A stretch of DNA of 9,996 nt from an uncultured Prevotellaceae bacterium (lineage in GTDB: Bacteria > Bacteroidota > Bacteroidia > Bacteroidales > Bacteroidaceae): assembly GCA_937902455.1 (NCBI GenBank), contig CALELI010000129.1, positions 1 through 9,996 of the forward strand, written 5' to 3'. The notes under the pieces are model-generated. The model saw nothing but the letters and a program-made list of their open reading frames with translations. It searched no databases and was not told the DNA's origin. Both the position numbers and the translations under genes were made by a program. Below, piece after piece: positions 1 through 6,282 of this stretch (its first letter is position 1; each line of letters opens with the position of its first letter).

Positions 1-54
1 AACAAATCTCAAAATCGCCTGAAATGAATTTATAGAACCCACCATAAATAAGAA
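1..54 (+). other. Upstream flank of panD, possibly the 3' tail of a preceding gene
   Basis: This 54-base flank has stops in all three forward frames: TGA at 20-22, TGA at 25-27 and TAG at 33-35. A gene from outside the window could therefore end here. The frame ending at 20-22 would finish with TNLKIA. In Bacteroidales panC often precedes panD, so a PanC tail is the natural guess, but six residues cannot establish it. I see no TAnnTTTG promoter motif in front of panD, which fits read-through from an upstream gene. Confidence 0.25.
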
Positions 55-405
55 ATGGTAATAGAAGTACTGAAATCTAAGTTGCATTGCGTGAAGGTCA
101 CTGAAGCCAACCTCCACTACATGGGAAGCATCACTATCGACGAAGACCTGATGGATGCCGCTAATCTCATTGCCGGAGAAAAGGTGGAAATCGTGAACAA
201 CAACAATGGAGAAAGATTCGAGACCTATATTATTAAGGGGGAAAGAGGCAGTGGATGTATATGCCTTAACGGTGCTGCAGCTCGTCTGGTTCAGGTCGGC
301 GACGAATGCATCATAATTTCATACGCACACATGGACTTTGAGGAAGCAAAGACATTCAAGCCATCTGTCGTATTTGTGGATTCAAAAACAAACAAACTCA
401 TTTAA
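55..405 (+). CDS. panD: Aspartate 1-decarboxylase proenzyme (PanD)
   Basis: PanD decarboxylates L-aspartate to beta-alanine, the precursor joined to pantoate in pantothenate and CoA synthesis; it acts in the cytoplasm as a tetramer. The 116-residue product has the full family length. The self-processing site is visible as Y22-M-G24-S25: cleavage between Gly24 and Ser25 creates the pyruvoyl cofactor on the new alpha chain. Other active-site residues of the E. coli enzyme occur at matching positions: Lys9 and His11 near the N-terminus, Arg54, Thr57 and Tyr58 in the ERFETY segment, and Asn72 in the LNGAAARL loop. The ATG lies in an A-rich context (ATAAGAA) with no Shine-Dalgarno, as is usual in Bacteroidetes. 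The next gene starts 2 nt after the stop, so the two are probably cotranscribed. The assignment is firm; the start puts the cleavage site at the canonical residue number. Confidence 0.97.
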   Translation: MVIEVLKSKLHCVKVTEANLHYMGSITIDEDLMDAANLIAGEKVEIVNNNNGERFETYIIKGERGSGCICLNGAAARLVQVGDECIIISYAHMDFEEAKTFKPSVVFVDSKTNKLI

Positions 406-407
406 GC

Positions 408-2039
408 ATGAAATTCAAGCACTACATCATAGCAGCGTCCTGCATATTGTCGACATCAAGTGCATGGGGAGGCATCAAGCCAAGAGGATTTGACTATAAT
501 CCTGTCCGACACACACGTTCAATCGTTGACAATAACGACCGGACTCGTCTTTCTGTAGGTAAGAGGTCGACGGCTCCGTTGTCTTGCTTTGGCTCGCCAA
601 AGATTCCTGTAGTGCTCGTACAATTCCCCGACCTGCAATTCTCCGTTGCAGAGGGAAACACCGCCGTAAAAGAGTTCTATGACAAATATCTGAATGGCCT
701 GCGTGATGGCGGTCATTACACAGGCGCTGGCAGCGTAGGTGCCGTGTCTGAATATTTCCGCGACCAGAGCTATGGACAGTTCACGCCTGAATTCGTTCCA
801 ATTGGTCCTGTCACACTCGACAGCAGTTATGTCTACTACGGCAAGAACTCCGGTAGTGCAAAAGACGTAAACATCTCCAAGTTCTACAAGGAATCCATCG
901 AAAAGGCACAGGCTGCCATAGGAGACCTTACGTGGGACACTTTTGACAACAACAGTGACGGCGTCATCGATATGGCCTACTTCATCTTCGCAGGCAATGG
1001 CGAGAACGACTCCAAGAACCGCGACCCAAACACCATCTGGCCAAAGGAAAGCGGTAATGGTGACAAGATTGGCGGTATCAGGTATGGAGCATACGCCTGC
1101 TGCAACGAATTATATAAGGGTGTCGCAGATGGAATAGGTGTCATGTGCCACGAGTTAAGTCATGCCATAGGCCTTCCTGACCTGTATGACGTTAACTATG
1201 AAGAGTTCGGTATGGACTACTGGGACCTGATGGATGCAGGTAATTACTGTGCTAACGGATACTGCCCATGCGGTTACAGTGCCTACGAGAAGGATTTCAT
1301 GGGATGGCGCGAACTCATCACCCTCGAAGCTGGTGTTGGAACAGACATCTCCCTCTACCCCATGTCAAACAGCAAGGGATATGCTTACAAAATCGTCAAC
1401 CAGGAAAATCCAGACGAGTACTACATAATCGAAAATCGTCAGAATAAAGGTTGGGACAGATACATTGCATATAGCAACGACACTTATGGCTATGCACATG
1501 GAATGCTTGTCACTCACATAGATTATCTGGAAAGCAAATGGACAAGCAACACAGTAAATACCGATTCCTACCATCAGCGTTGTACAATCATTCCTGCTGA
1601 CGGGCAACTCCTGTCCTCCATGTTTGCCGGAAATCAACAAGCTGTAGCATCAGGCAGCAAAGAGTATCTCACAAAGACTTACTGCAACTCAATGGCTGGC
1701 GATCCATTCCCAGGCACAGCATACACAAGGGACGACACAGGTTTCTCATTCGAGCCAATCGACAGCCTCACAGGAAAGAAGGCAATGGTATTCACCAAGA
1801 CTGGCAGCACACCAGGAATGATGAATCAGCCAATCACAGACATCGTAGAGCACGAAGATGGTACAATAACACTTAGGTTCTGTGGTGGAAATCCAGATTA
1901 TATAGAAACTATTTCCAACACCTGCAACAGCAATGAGGGTTCTGTCTATGACATGTCAGGAAGAAAAATAGCCACTGATAAATTACCAGTGGCCAAAGGG
2001 ATTTACATCATAAACGGTAGGAAATACTACAACAGGTAA
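408..2039 (+). CDS. Secreted M6-family zinc metalloprotease with C-terminal sorting-like tail
   Basis: This is a 543-residue exported protease of the M6 (immune inhibitor A-like) family. It begins with a signal peptide (about residues 1-21: basic MKFKH, hydrophobic core, SSAWG region). The catalytic motif HELSHAIGLPD lies at residues 248-258: His248 and His252 bind zinc, Glu249 is the general base and Asp258 is the likely third ligand. A YWDLMDAG segment with Met275 follows, as expected for M6 enzymes. An acidic DNNSDGVID loop (about 180-188) resembles a calcium-binding loop. The last ~34 residues (SVYDMSGRKI...KGIYIINGRK) match the short C-terminal tail common on exported Prevotella proteins and related to type IX secretion sorting domains. 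T9SS export is therefore inferred, not shown. Substrate is unknown. The start is 2 nt past panD, so expression is probably coupled to it. A lipoprotein reading around Cys12 is unlikely because it lies too close to the N-terminus. Confidence 0.9.
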   Translation: MKFKHYIIAASCILSTSSAWGGIKPRGFDYNPVRHTRSIVDNNDRTRLSVGKRSTAPLSCFGSPKIPVVLVQFPDLQFSVAEGNTAVKEFYDKYLNGLRDGGHYTGAGSVGAVSEYFRDQSYGQFTPEFVPIGPVTLDSSYVYYGKNSGSAKDVNISKFYKESIEKAQAAIGDLTWDTFDNNSDGVIDMAYFIFAGNGENDSKNRDPNTIWPKESGNGDKIGGIRYGAYACCNELYKGVADGIGVMCHELSHAIGLPDLYDVNYEEFGMDYWDLMDAGNYCANGYCPCGYSAYEKDFMGWRELITLEAGVGTDISLYPMSNSKGYAYKIVNQENPDEYYIIENRQNKGWDRYIAYSNDTYGYAHGMLVTHIDYLESKWTSNTVNTDSYHQRCTIIPADGQLLSSMFAGNQQAVASGSKEYLTKTYCNSMAGDPFPGTAYTRDDTGFSFEPIDSLTGKKAMVFTKTGSTPGMMNQPITDIVEHEDGTITLRFCGGNPDYIETISNTCNSNEGSVYDMSGRKIATDKLPVAKGIYIINGRKYYNR

Positions 2040-2045
2040 GCAAAC

Positions 2046-2984
2046 TTAACGTATTTTTATCAGTTCCCCTTCTCGCGGGACATAAGTTGCAGGATCCTTG
2101 AAGTTCATCCTGTATAAGTTCTTTAATCTGATTCCGTAAGCCTGAGATATCGAATACATCGATTCTCCATATCTTACTTTGTGCCAACAATTCTTCTTGA
2201 ATTCTTTTGAGGCCTTTGATTTCTTTTTCGCAAAATAAATAATGTCACCGATATTTACCGATGCATTCTTTGGCAGTTCATTAAACTTCAGAAGCTTGTT
2301 CCTGGAAAATCCATACTTGGCACACACAGTTTCCAGTGTCTCACCTGGCTTTATAATAATATAAGGTATACCATTTGGATAAACAGTCACCCTGTTATCA
2401 ATTATCACAGGACGTGTAGCTGTTTCGGGTACGTCACTTATCAACTGCCCATTATCATACTGGTACAATTGGTAGAGTTCAATCAGGTTTATTAGTCTAT
2501 CTGCATAGGTCGGACTTGTGGCATATCCGCATTCCTTTAATCCACGAGCCCAGCCTTTGTAATCCGTTCGGGAGAGTTTAAAGAGTTTCTGGTAGCGTGC
2601 TTTTTGCAAGAAAATAGAATGATCCCGGTAACTCTCCTCCACATTCTTGTAGACGCGGAAGCATTCGTTTCTGCCATCATCAAAATGGGTCGTGGTCTTA
2701 CCCGTCCAGGTTCCGCCACACTTAATACCGAAATGATTATTGCTTTTAAGTGCAAGTTCACTGTTGCCAGCAGCACTCTCGAGAAGTCCCTGGGCAAGTG
2801 TGATGCTCGCAGGAATGCCATATTGGTTCATCTGACCAATGGCTATATTCTTATACTTATCTATATAATTAAGGTATGCATTGTTTTTCCGCTGAGCAGA
2901 AATGCTACTCGAGATAAGAAGCATCAAAACTGACAGGAAGAAGATCCTGCGCAGATTCAACGATATAAAGTCCTTTTGTTCCAT
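2046..2984 (-). CDS. Exported N-acetylglucosaminidase (GH73) with two LysM domains
   Basis: The 312-residue product is predicted to cleave peptidoglycan glycan strands in the periplasm or at the cell surface. Residues 1-30 form a signal peptide (basic LNLRR, hydrophobic FFLSVLMLLI, cleavage after SISA). Residues ~38-175 are a GH73/FlgJ-type glucosaminidase domain: ITLAQGLLESAAGNSELA carries the likely catalytic Glu69, followed by NNHFGIKC, the FRVYKNVEESYRDHSIFL segment and GYATSPTYADRL with conserved tyrosines. Two LysM peptidoglycan-binding domains follow, at about 206-252 (YIIIKPGETLETVCAKYG) and 267-311 (HKVRYGESMYSISQAYG). There is no FlgJ rod-capping domain, so a role in wall remodelling or daughter-cell separation is more likely than flagellar assembly. 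The start lies 80 nt inside the upstream cdd gene. A later Met21 would destroy the signal peptide, so the overlapping start is preferred. It is the last gene of the minus-strand operon. Confidence 0.92.
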   Translation of the reverse strand: MEQKDFISLNLRRIFFLSVLMLLISSSISAQRKNNAYLNYIDKYKNIAIGQMNQYGIPASITLAQGLLESAAGNSELALKSNNHFGIKCGGTWTGKTTTHFDDGRNECFRVYKNVEESYRDHSIFLQKARYQKLFKLSRTDYKGWARGLKECGYATSPTYADRLINLIELYQLYQYDNGQLISDVPETATRPVIIDNRVTVYPNGIPYIIIKPGETLETVCAKYGFSRNKLLKFNELPKNASVNIGDIIYFAKKKSKASKEFKKNCWHKVRYGESMYSISQAYGIRLKNLYRMNFKDPATYVPREGELIKIR

Positions 2985-3387
2985 AAAGCATGATACGAAT
3001 TTTATTCTTGAATCTATGTTCCGTCTCCACCATCACCTGACGACATGACCCACATGGCGTGACAGGCATCTCGGTAAAGTTTCCTCGTGTGTCACGTGCA
3101 GCAATGCACAACGCTACGACAGCATTTTCGGGATAGTTGGCATTGGCATAGAACATTGCAGTTCTCTCGGCACACAGGCCTGAAGGATATGCACAGTTTT
3201 CCTGATTGGAACCAGTGATTATCTTTCCGTTATCAAGTTTCAGTGCAGCACCTACGGAAAAATGCGAATAAGGAGAATAACTGTTATATGTAGCCTCCTT
3301 TGCAGCCTTTAGCAACTCTGATTCTTCATCATTGAGTTCTCTTTCTTCCTTCTCGAGGATGTTGATCTGTCTTACTATGTCTTTCAT
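2905..3387 (-). CDS. cdd: Cytidine deaminase
   Basis: This enzyme hydrolytically deaminates cytidine and deoxycytidine to uridine and deoxyuridine in the pyrimidine salvage pathway, in the cytoplasm. The 160-residue protein is of the short, homotetrameric type. The zinc site is complete: C72-A-E74 within GLCAERTAMFYAN supplies one Cys ligand and the proton-shuttling Glu, and PCGSCRQV supplies Cys112 and Cys115. The substrate-binding segment YSPYSHFSVGAAL (38-50) and the GSNQENCAYPSG segment (59-70) are both present. The C-terminal LLPVSFDASYLE looks like the native end of Bacteroidales Cdd proteins, so the 80-nt overlap with the downstream glucosaminidase gene is probably real and not a read-through artefact. 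It lies 31 nt downstream of the ABC-F gene, in the same direction, with no visible promoter between. Confidence 0.96.
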   Translation of the reverse strand: MKDIVRQINILEKEERELNDEESELLKAAKEATYNSYSPYSHFSVGAALKLDNGKIITGSNQENCAYPSGLCAERTAMFYANANYPENAVVALCIAARDTRGNFTEMPVTPCGSCRQVMVETEHRFKNKIRIMLYGTKGLYIVESAQDLLPVSFDASYLE

Positions 3388-3403
3388 ATTTCACTATACG
3401 TTA

Positions 3404-3424
3404 TTCATTTTTCATTCTTCATTC
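3404..3424. repeat. Three tandem 7-bp units across the ABC-F stop codon
   Basis: On the plus strand the units are TTCATTT, TTCATTC and TTCATTC; on the minus strand they read GAATGAA, GAATGAA, AAATGAA. The first minus-strand unit contains the last sense codon (GAA) and the TGA stop of the ABC-F gene, and the other two lie in the 31-nt gap before cdd. Because the stop sits in the first unit, gain or loss of downstream units would change only the spacing to cdd, not the ABC-F protein. I see no sign that it is part of a larger element. Confidence 0.6.
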
Positions 3425-5038
3425 TGTCTCGTACAGCTTACTGCGTAGTTCCTTGATTGCAGGTGAAGCAATATAGTCATCGTATGTCATCAACTTGTCA
3501 ATATTGCCCTCAGGTCCCAGTTCAATTATTCGGTTCGCTACAGTATTGATGAACTCATGGTCGTGAGATGCGAACAGAATATTACCCTTAAACACACGTA
3601 GATTATTGTTGAACGCCTGAATAGACTCGAGATCGAGATGGTTTGTCGGAGTGTCGAGTATCAGACAGTTAGCGTTCTTCAGTTGCATACGGGCAATCAT
3701 ACATCGCATCTTCTCTCCTCCCGAAAGCACACACACTTTCTTCAGTACATCTTCACCAGAGAACAACATCCTTCCAAGATAGCCCTTGAAGAACACATCA
3801 TTTCCTTCACCATACTGGCTCAGCCACTCTACGAGATTCATACTGCTTGTGAAGAATTCAGTATTGTCCAGAGGAAGATATGCTGTGGTTATGGTGATTC
3901 CCCATTCGTATTTACCAACCTGTGGCTCCCTATGTCCGTTAATAATCTCGAACAAGGCCGTCATGGCACGAGGATTACGTGACAGGAATACCACCTTCTC
4001 ACCTTTTTCTACCGTAAACGTAAGATTATCGAAAAGTACGGTTCCATCATCATCTATAGCCTTGAGGCCTTCGACATGGAGAATCTGGTTCCCAGGTTCT
4101 CGTTCCATCTGGAAAATGATTCCAGGATATTTTCTTGTAGAAGGAAGAATCTCGTCGACATTAAGCTTCTCAAGCATCTTCTTTCGGCTGGTCGTCTGCT
4201 TTGATTTTGCGACATTTGCAGAGAATCGGCGGATAAACTCTTCGAGTTCCTTACGTTTTTCCTCCGCCTTCGCACGCTGGTTCTGAGCCTGCTTGAGTGC
4301 AAGCTGAGAACTCTGATACCAGAAGCTATAGTTACCGGCAAAGAGATTTATCTTTCCATAGTCAATATCTACTGTATGAGTGGAAACTGCGTCCAGGAAG
4401 TGACGGTCGTGGCTTACTACCAGAACCGTATGCTCGAAATCCGAGAGATAATCCTCCAACCATTCCACGGTGTCAAGGTCAAGGTCATTTGTCGGCTCAT
4501 CGAGGAGCAGATTATCAGGATTGCCATAAAGCGCCTGCGCGAGCATGACGCGTACCTTTTCTTTTCCTGATAATTCTGACATCTGCTTGTAATGCAGATC
4601 TTCCTTTATACCAAGACCGCTGAGAAGAATGGCAGCATCGCTTTCTGCATTCCATCCGTCAAGTTCTGCAAACTTCTCTTCAAGTTCTGCTGCACGGACA
4701 CCGTCTTCATCGGAAAAGTCCTCCTTTGCATATAGGGCATTTTTTTCCTTCATGATTTCCCAGAGGACAGAATGACCCATCATGACAGTGTCCATTACGT
4801 TGAAGGCATTGAACTTGTTATGGTCCTGTGACAGTACCGACAAACGCTCGCCTGGTCCAAGTGTGATAGAGCCTGTTGCTGGTTCCAGTTCGCCGGATAT
4901 GGCTTTTAGAAGGGTTGACTTACCTGCGCCATTTGCACCAATGACACCATATATATTCCCATTGGTAAACTTCAGGTTGACATCTTTATAAAGCACCTGC
5001 TTGCCAAACTGAACTGATAGATTCGTAACTGTAATCAT
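3419..5038 (-). CDS. ABC-F family ATPase (YbiT-like), second ATP site degenerate
   Basis: A soluble 539-residue protein with two ABC ATPase domains in one chain and no membrane domain, i.e. ABC-F; characterised members bind the ribosome near the E site and act on stalled translation. Nucleotide-binding domain 1 is intact: Walker A GANGAGKST (34-42), signature LSGKE (156-160), Walker B LLLDEP with catalytic Glu181, and switch His210. A charged coiled-coil linker (~245-300, AKAEEKRKELEEFIRRFSAN) is the P-site tRNA interaction motif region. In domain 2 the Walker A position reads FLSRNPRAMT (351-360), lacking the Gly-Lys-Ser/Thr core. Walker B reads LILDTPTNHLD, with Thr463 where catalytic Glu is expected. 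The signature LSGGE (438-442) and His492 remain. The gene order and the opening MITVTNLSVQFGKQVLY resemble YbiT. First gene of a probable operon with cdd and the glucosaminidase. An antibiotic-resistance role cannot be excluded, but a housekeeping role is likelier. Confidence 0.93.
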   Translation of the reverse strand: MITVTNLSVQFGKQVLYKDVNLKFTNGNIYGVIGANGAGKSTLLKAISGELEPATGSITLGPGERLSVLSQDHNKFNAFNVMDTVMMGHSVLWEIMKEKNALYAKEDFSDEDGVRAAELEEKFAELDGWNAESDAAILLSGLGIKEDLHYKQMSELSGKEKVRVMLAQALYGNPDNLLLDEPTNDLDLDTVEWLEDYLSDFEHTVLVVSHDRHFLDAVSTHTVDIDYGKINLFAGNYSFWYQSSQLALKQAQNQRAKAEEKRKELEEFIRRFSANVAKSKQTTSRKKMLEKLNVDEILPSTRKYPGIIFQMEREPGNQILHVEGLKAIDDDGTVLFDNLTFTVEKGEKVVFLSRNPRAMTALFEIINGHREPQVGKYEWGITITTAYLPLDNTEFFTSSMNLVEWLSQYGEGNDVFFKGYLGRMLFSGEDVLKKVCVLSGGEKMRCMIARMQLKNANCLILDTPTNHLDLESIQAFNNNLRVFKGNILFASHDHEFINTVANRIIELGPEGNIDKLMTYDDYIASPAIKELRSKLYETE

Positions 5039-5042
5039 ACTG

Positions 5043-5072
5043 CAAAGATAAGAAAAATTTTGCGGTTGTAAA
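5043..5072 (-). promoter_or_regulatory. Minus-strand promoter for the ABC-F/cdd/glucosaminidase operon
   Basis: Read on the minus strand, 5050-5043 is TATCTTTG, an exact match to the Bacteroidetes -7 consensus TAnnTTTG. A weak -33 candidate, TTTA, lies 18 nt upstream (5072-5069). Only four bases (CAGT) separate the -7 box from the ATG at 5038, so transcription should begin at or within a few bases of the start codon. Confidence 0.65.
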
Positions 5073-5089
5073 AATTTTTCTTACCTTTG
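5059..5089 (+). promoter_or_regulatory. Plus-strand promoter for TPR-ribH-tamB
   Basis: The -33 element TTTG is at 5059-5062 and the -7 element TACCTTTG at 5082-5089. They are 19 bp apart, an excellent fit to the Bacteroidetes TTTG-N19-TAnnTTTG promoter recognised by the primary sigma factor of this phylum. The start point should be near 5093, giving a leader of about 38 nt that is A-rich just before the ATG at 5131. Confidence 0.75.
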
Positions 5090-5130
5090 TGCGCTTAATG
5101 TGGATATAACAACAAAAAAATACATAAAAA

Positions 5131-5799
5131 ATGGCAAAAACTAACAAAAAAGAAGCTCTCGGACTGGATGTCCAGCTGAGCAAGTCAGAAGCATTTATCG
5201 AGAAACATCTGAAGCAGATTGGTATTGTTTTGGCAGCAATCTGTGTTGTAGTAATCGGAATCTACCTGTGGAACAACTATCAGGAGAAGCAGGAAAAGGA
5301 AGCAGCCAACGCTATTTCAAAGAGCCAGATGGCATTTGCCCAGACACAGTACCAGCAGGCACTTGACGGTGACGGCAACACAAAAGGTTTCCTTAAGATT
5401 ATTAAGGATTACAGTGGTACAAAGACAGCAAACCTTGCAAAGGCATACGCAGGACTCTGCTATTACAACCTTGACAAGTTCGATGATGCTATCAAGATGC
5501 TTAGTGACTACGATGCAAAGGACGACGCTGTAATCAGCCCATCAGTTCTTGAAGCCCTCGGTAACTGCTATGTTGAGAAGGGTGATGTAGAAAAGGGTGC
5601 AGAAACAATCCTCAAGGCTGCAAAATTAGCCGACAACGACGCTGTCACTCCAGTATTCCTCCTCCACGCAGGTCAGCTCTATGAGAGTCTCCAGAAGCCA
5701 GAGAAGGCACTTGAACTCTACAAGGAAATCAAGGAGAAGTACTATCGCAGCAGCCTTGCAAACGAAATCGACAAATACATAGAACGTGCAAGTAAGTAA
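5131..5799 (+). CDS. Membrane-anchored tetratricopeptide repeat protein
   Basis: The product has 222 residues. A charged cytoplasmic-looking N-terminus (MAKTNKKEALGLDVQLSKSE) is followed by one transmembrane segment at about 28-48 (KQIGIVLAAICVVVIGIYLW). The remainder is a helical TPR domain, probably on the periplasmic side as a single-pass anchored protein. Helical-repeat units are recognisable near 99-128 (NLAKAYAGLCYYNLDKFDDA), 138-165 (LEALGNCYVEKGDVEKGAE) and 174-205 (PVFLLHAGQLYESLQKPEKA). TPRs mediate protein-protein contacts, and the architecture resembles YfgM-like anchored TPR proteins, but the partner is unknown. A TPR gene immediately before ribH is a recurrent Bacteroidales arrangement. 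The ATG is well placed: an A-rich leader (ATAAAAA) precedes it and a strong promoter lies ~42 nt upstream. Its stop lies 14 nt inside ribH. Confidence 0.85.
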   Translation: MAKTNKKEALGLDVQLSKSEAFIEKHLKQIGIVLAAICVVVIGIYLWNNYQEKQEKEAANAISKSQMAFAQTQYQQALDGDGNTKGFLKIIKDYSGTKTANLAKAYAGLCYYNLDKFDDAIKMLSDYDAKDDAVISPSVLEALGNCYVEKGDVEKGAETILKAAKLADNDAVTPVFLLHAGQLYESLQKPEKALELYKEIKEKYYRSSLANEIDKYIERASK

Positions 5800-6271
5800 G
5801 AAAACGAACCTTTCCGACTATGATGCCAACAAAGTACCTGATTCTGCAGGTGTAAGAATCGGTATTGTAGTCAGCGAGTGGAATAATAATGTAACAGGAG
5901 CACTGCTTGACGGTGCTCTTTGTACATTAAAGAAGCATGGTGTTCTCGACGAAGACATCACAATTTCAAGAGTTCCAGGAAGTTTTGAACTCATCTACGG
6001 AGCATCACAGATGGTTAAACGCGATGTTGATGCCGTCATAGCTATCGGATGCGTAATAAGAGGCGATACACCGCATTTTGACTATATATGCCAGGGTACC
6101 ACCTACGGACTGGCACATCTGAATGCGACGCAGAACGTGCCCGTCATCTATGGTCTCATTACGACCAACAACATGCAGCAGGCTCTGGACCGCTGTGGTG
6201 GAATCATGGGCAACAAAGGTGACGAATGTGCTGTCACAGCCTTGATAATGGCAAGTCTCAAGAACAGTTAA
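5786..6271 (+). CDS. ribH: 6,7-dimethyl-8-ribityllumazine synthase
   Basis: RibH condenses 5-amino-6-ribitylaminouracil with 3,4-dihydroxy-2-butanone 4-phosphate to lumazine, the penultimate step of riboflavin synthesis; family members form pentamers or 60-mer capsids in the cytoplasm. The 161-residue chain has all landmarks: IGIVVSEWN with the aromatic Trp32 in the substrate-binding position, VPGSFELI (63-70), GCVIRGDTPHFDY (88-100) containing catalytic His97, and GLITTNNMQQALDR (123-136) with the phosphate-binding Arg136. The start must be GTG at 5786: an in-frame TAG lies at 5780-5782, and there is no in-frame ATG or other GTG before the conserved NLSDYD region. The gene therefore overlaps the TPR gene by 14 nt, suggesting translational coupling. 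No FMN riboswitch is visible in the short leader of this operon. Confidence 0.96.
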   Translation: MQVSKKTNLSDYDANKVPDSAGVRIGIVVSEWNNNVTGALLDGALCTLKKHGVLDEDITISRVPGSFELIYGASQMVKRDVDAVIAIGCVIRGDTPHFDYICQGTTYGLAHLNATQNVPVIYGLITTNNMQQALDRCGGIMGNKGDECAVTALIMASLKNS

Positions 6272-6282
6272 TAATTAAATAA

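Larger units (their letters stand above)
5043..5089. promoter_or_regulatory. Inverted repeat spanning both divergent promoters (candidate operator)
   Basis: The arms are 5043-5061 (CAAAGATAAGAAAAATTTT) and 5071-5089 (AAAATTTTTCTTACCTTTG) around a 9-bp spacer, GCGGTTGTA. They pair at 18 of 19 positions; the only mismatch is A5048 against C5084. The outer ends are the two -7 boxes, which would partly mirror each other anyway in any divergent pair. The inner 12 bp (AAGAAAAATTTT and its complement) are not required by the promoter consensus. This makes it a candidate dimeric regulator site or a recent duplication; a regulator is not identified. Confidence 0.5.

Noticed and set aside
441..445. Cys12 of the M6 protease as a lipoprotein modification site.
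   Set aside because: The preceding hydrophobic stretch is too short and residue -3 is Ala in a poor lipobox; an ordinary signal peptide ending near residue 21 fits better.
2037..2060. A bidirectional terminator between the convergent M6 protease and glucosaminidase genes.
   Set aside because: The gap is 6 nt and I could find no convincing GC-rich hairpin with a U tract on either strand; the run of T at 2054-2058 lies inside the hydrolase coding sequence.
3786..4286. A 166-codon plus-strand open frame opposite the ABC-F gene, and similar frames opposite tamB (for example 6507-6968).
   Set aside because: They are antisense to strongly supported conserved genes, with low-complexity Ser/Arg-rich translations and no recognisable domain. 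They are shadows of the codon use of the real genes.
5098..5109. A three-codon open frame (ATG TGG ATA TAA) in the leader of the TPR-ribH-tamB operon, as a possible tryptophan-sensing leader peptide.
   Set aside because: It is only three codons with one Trp, has no hairpin or terminator around it, and none of the downstream genes relates to tryptophan. Chance is the simplest explanation.
5090..5130. An FMN riboswitch controlling ribH.
   Set aside because: The leader is about 40 nt and AT-rich, far too short for the FMN aptamer, and ribH is the second gene of the operon.
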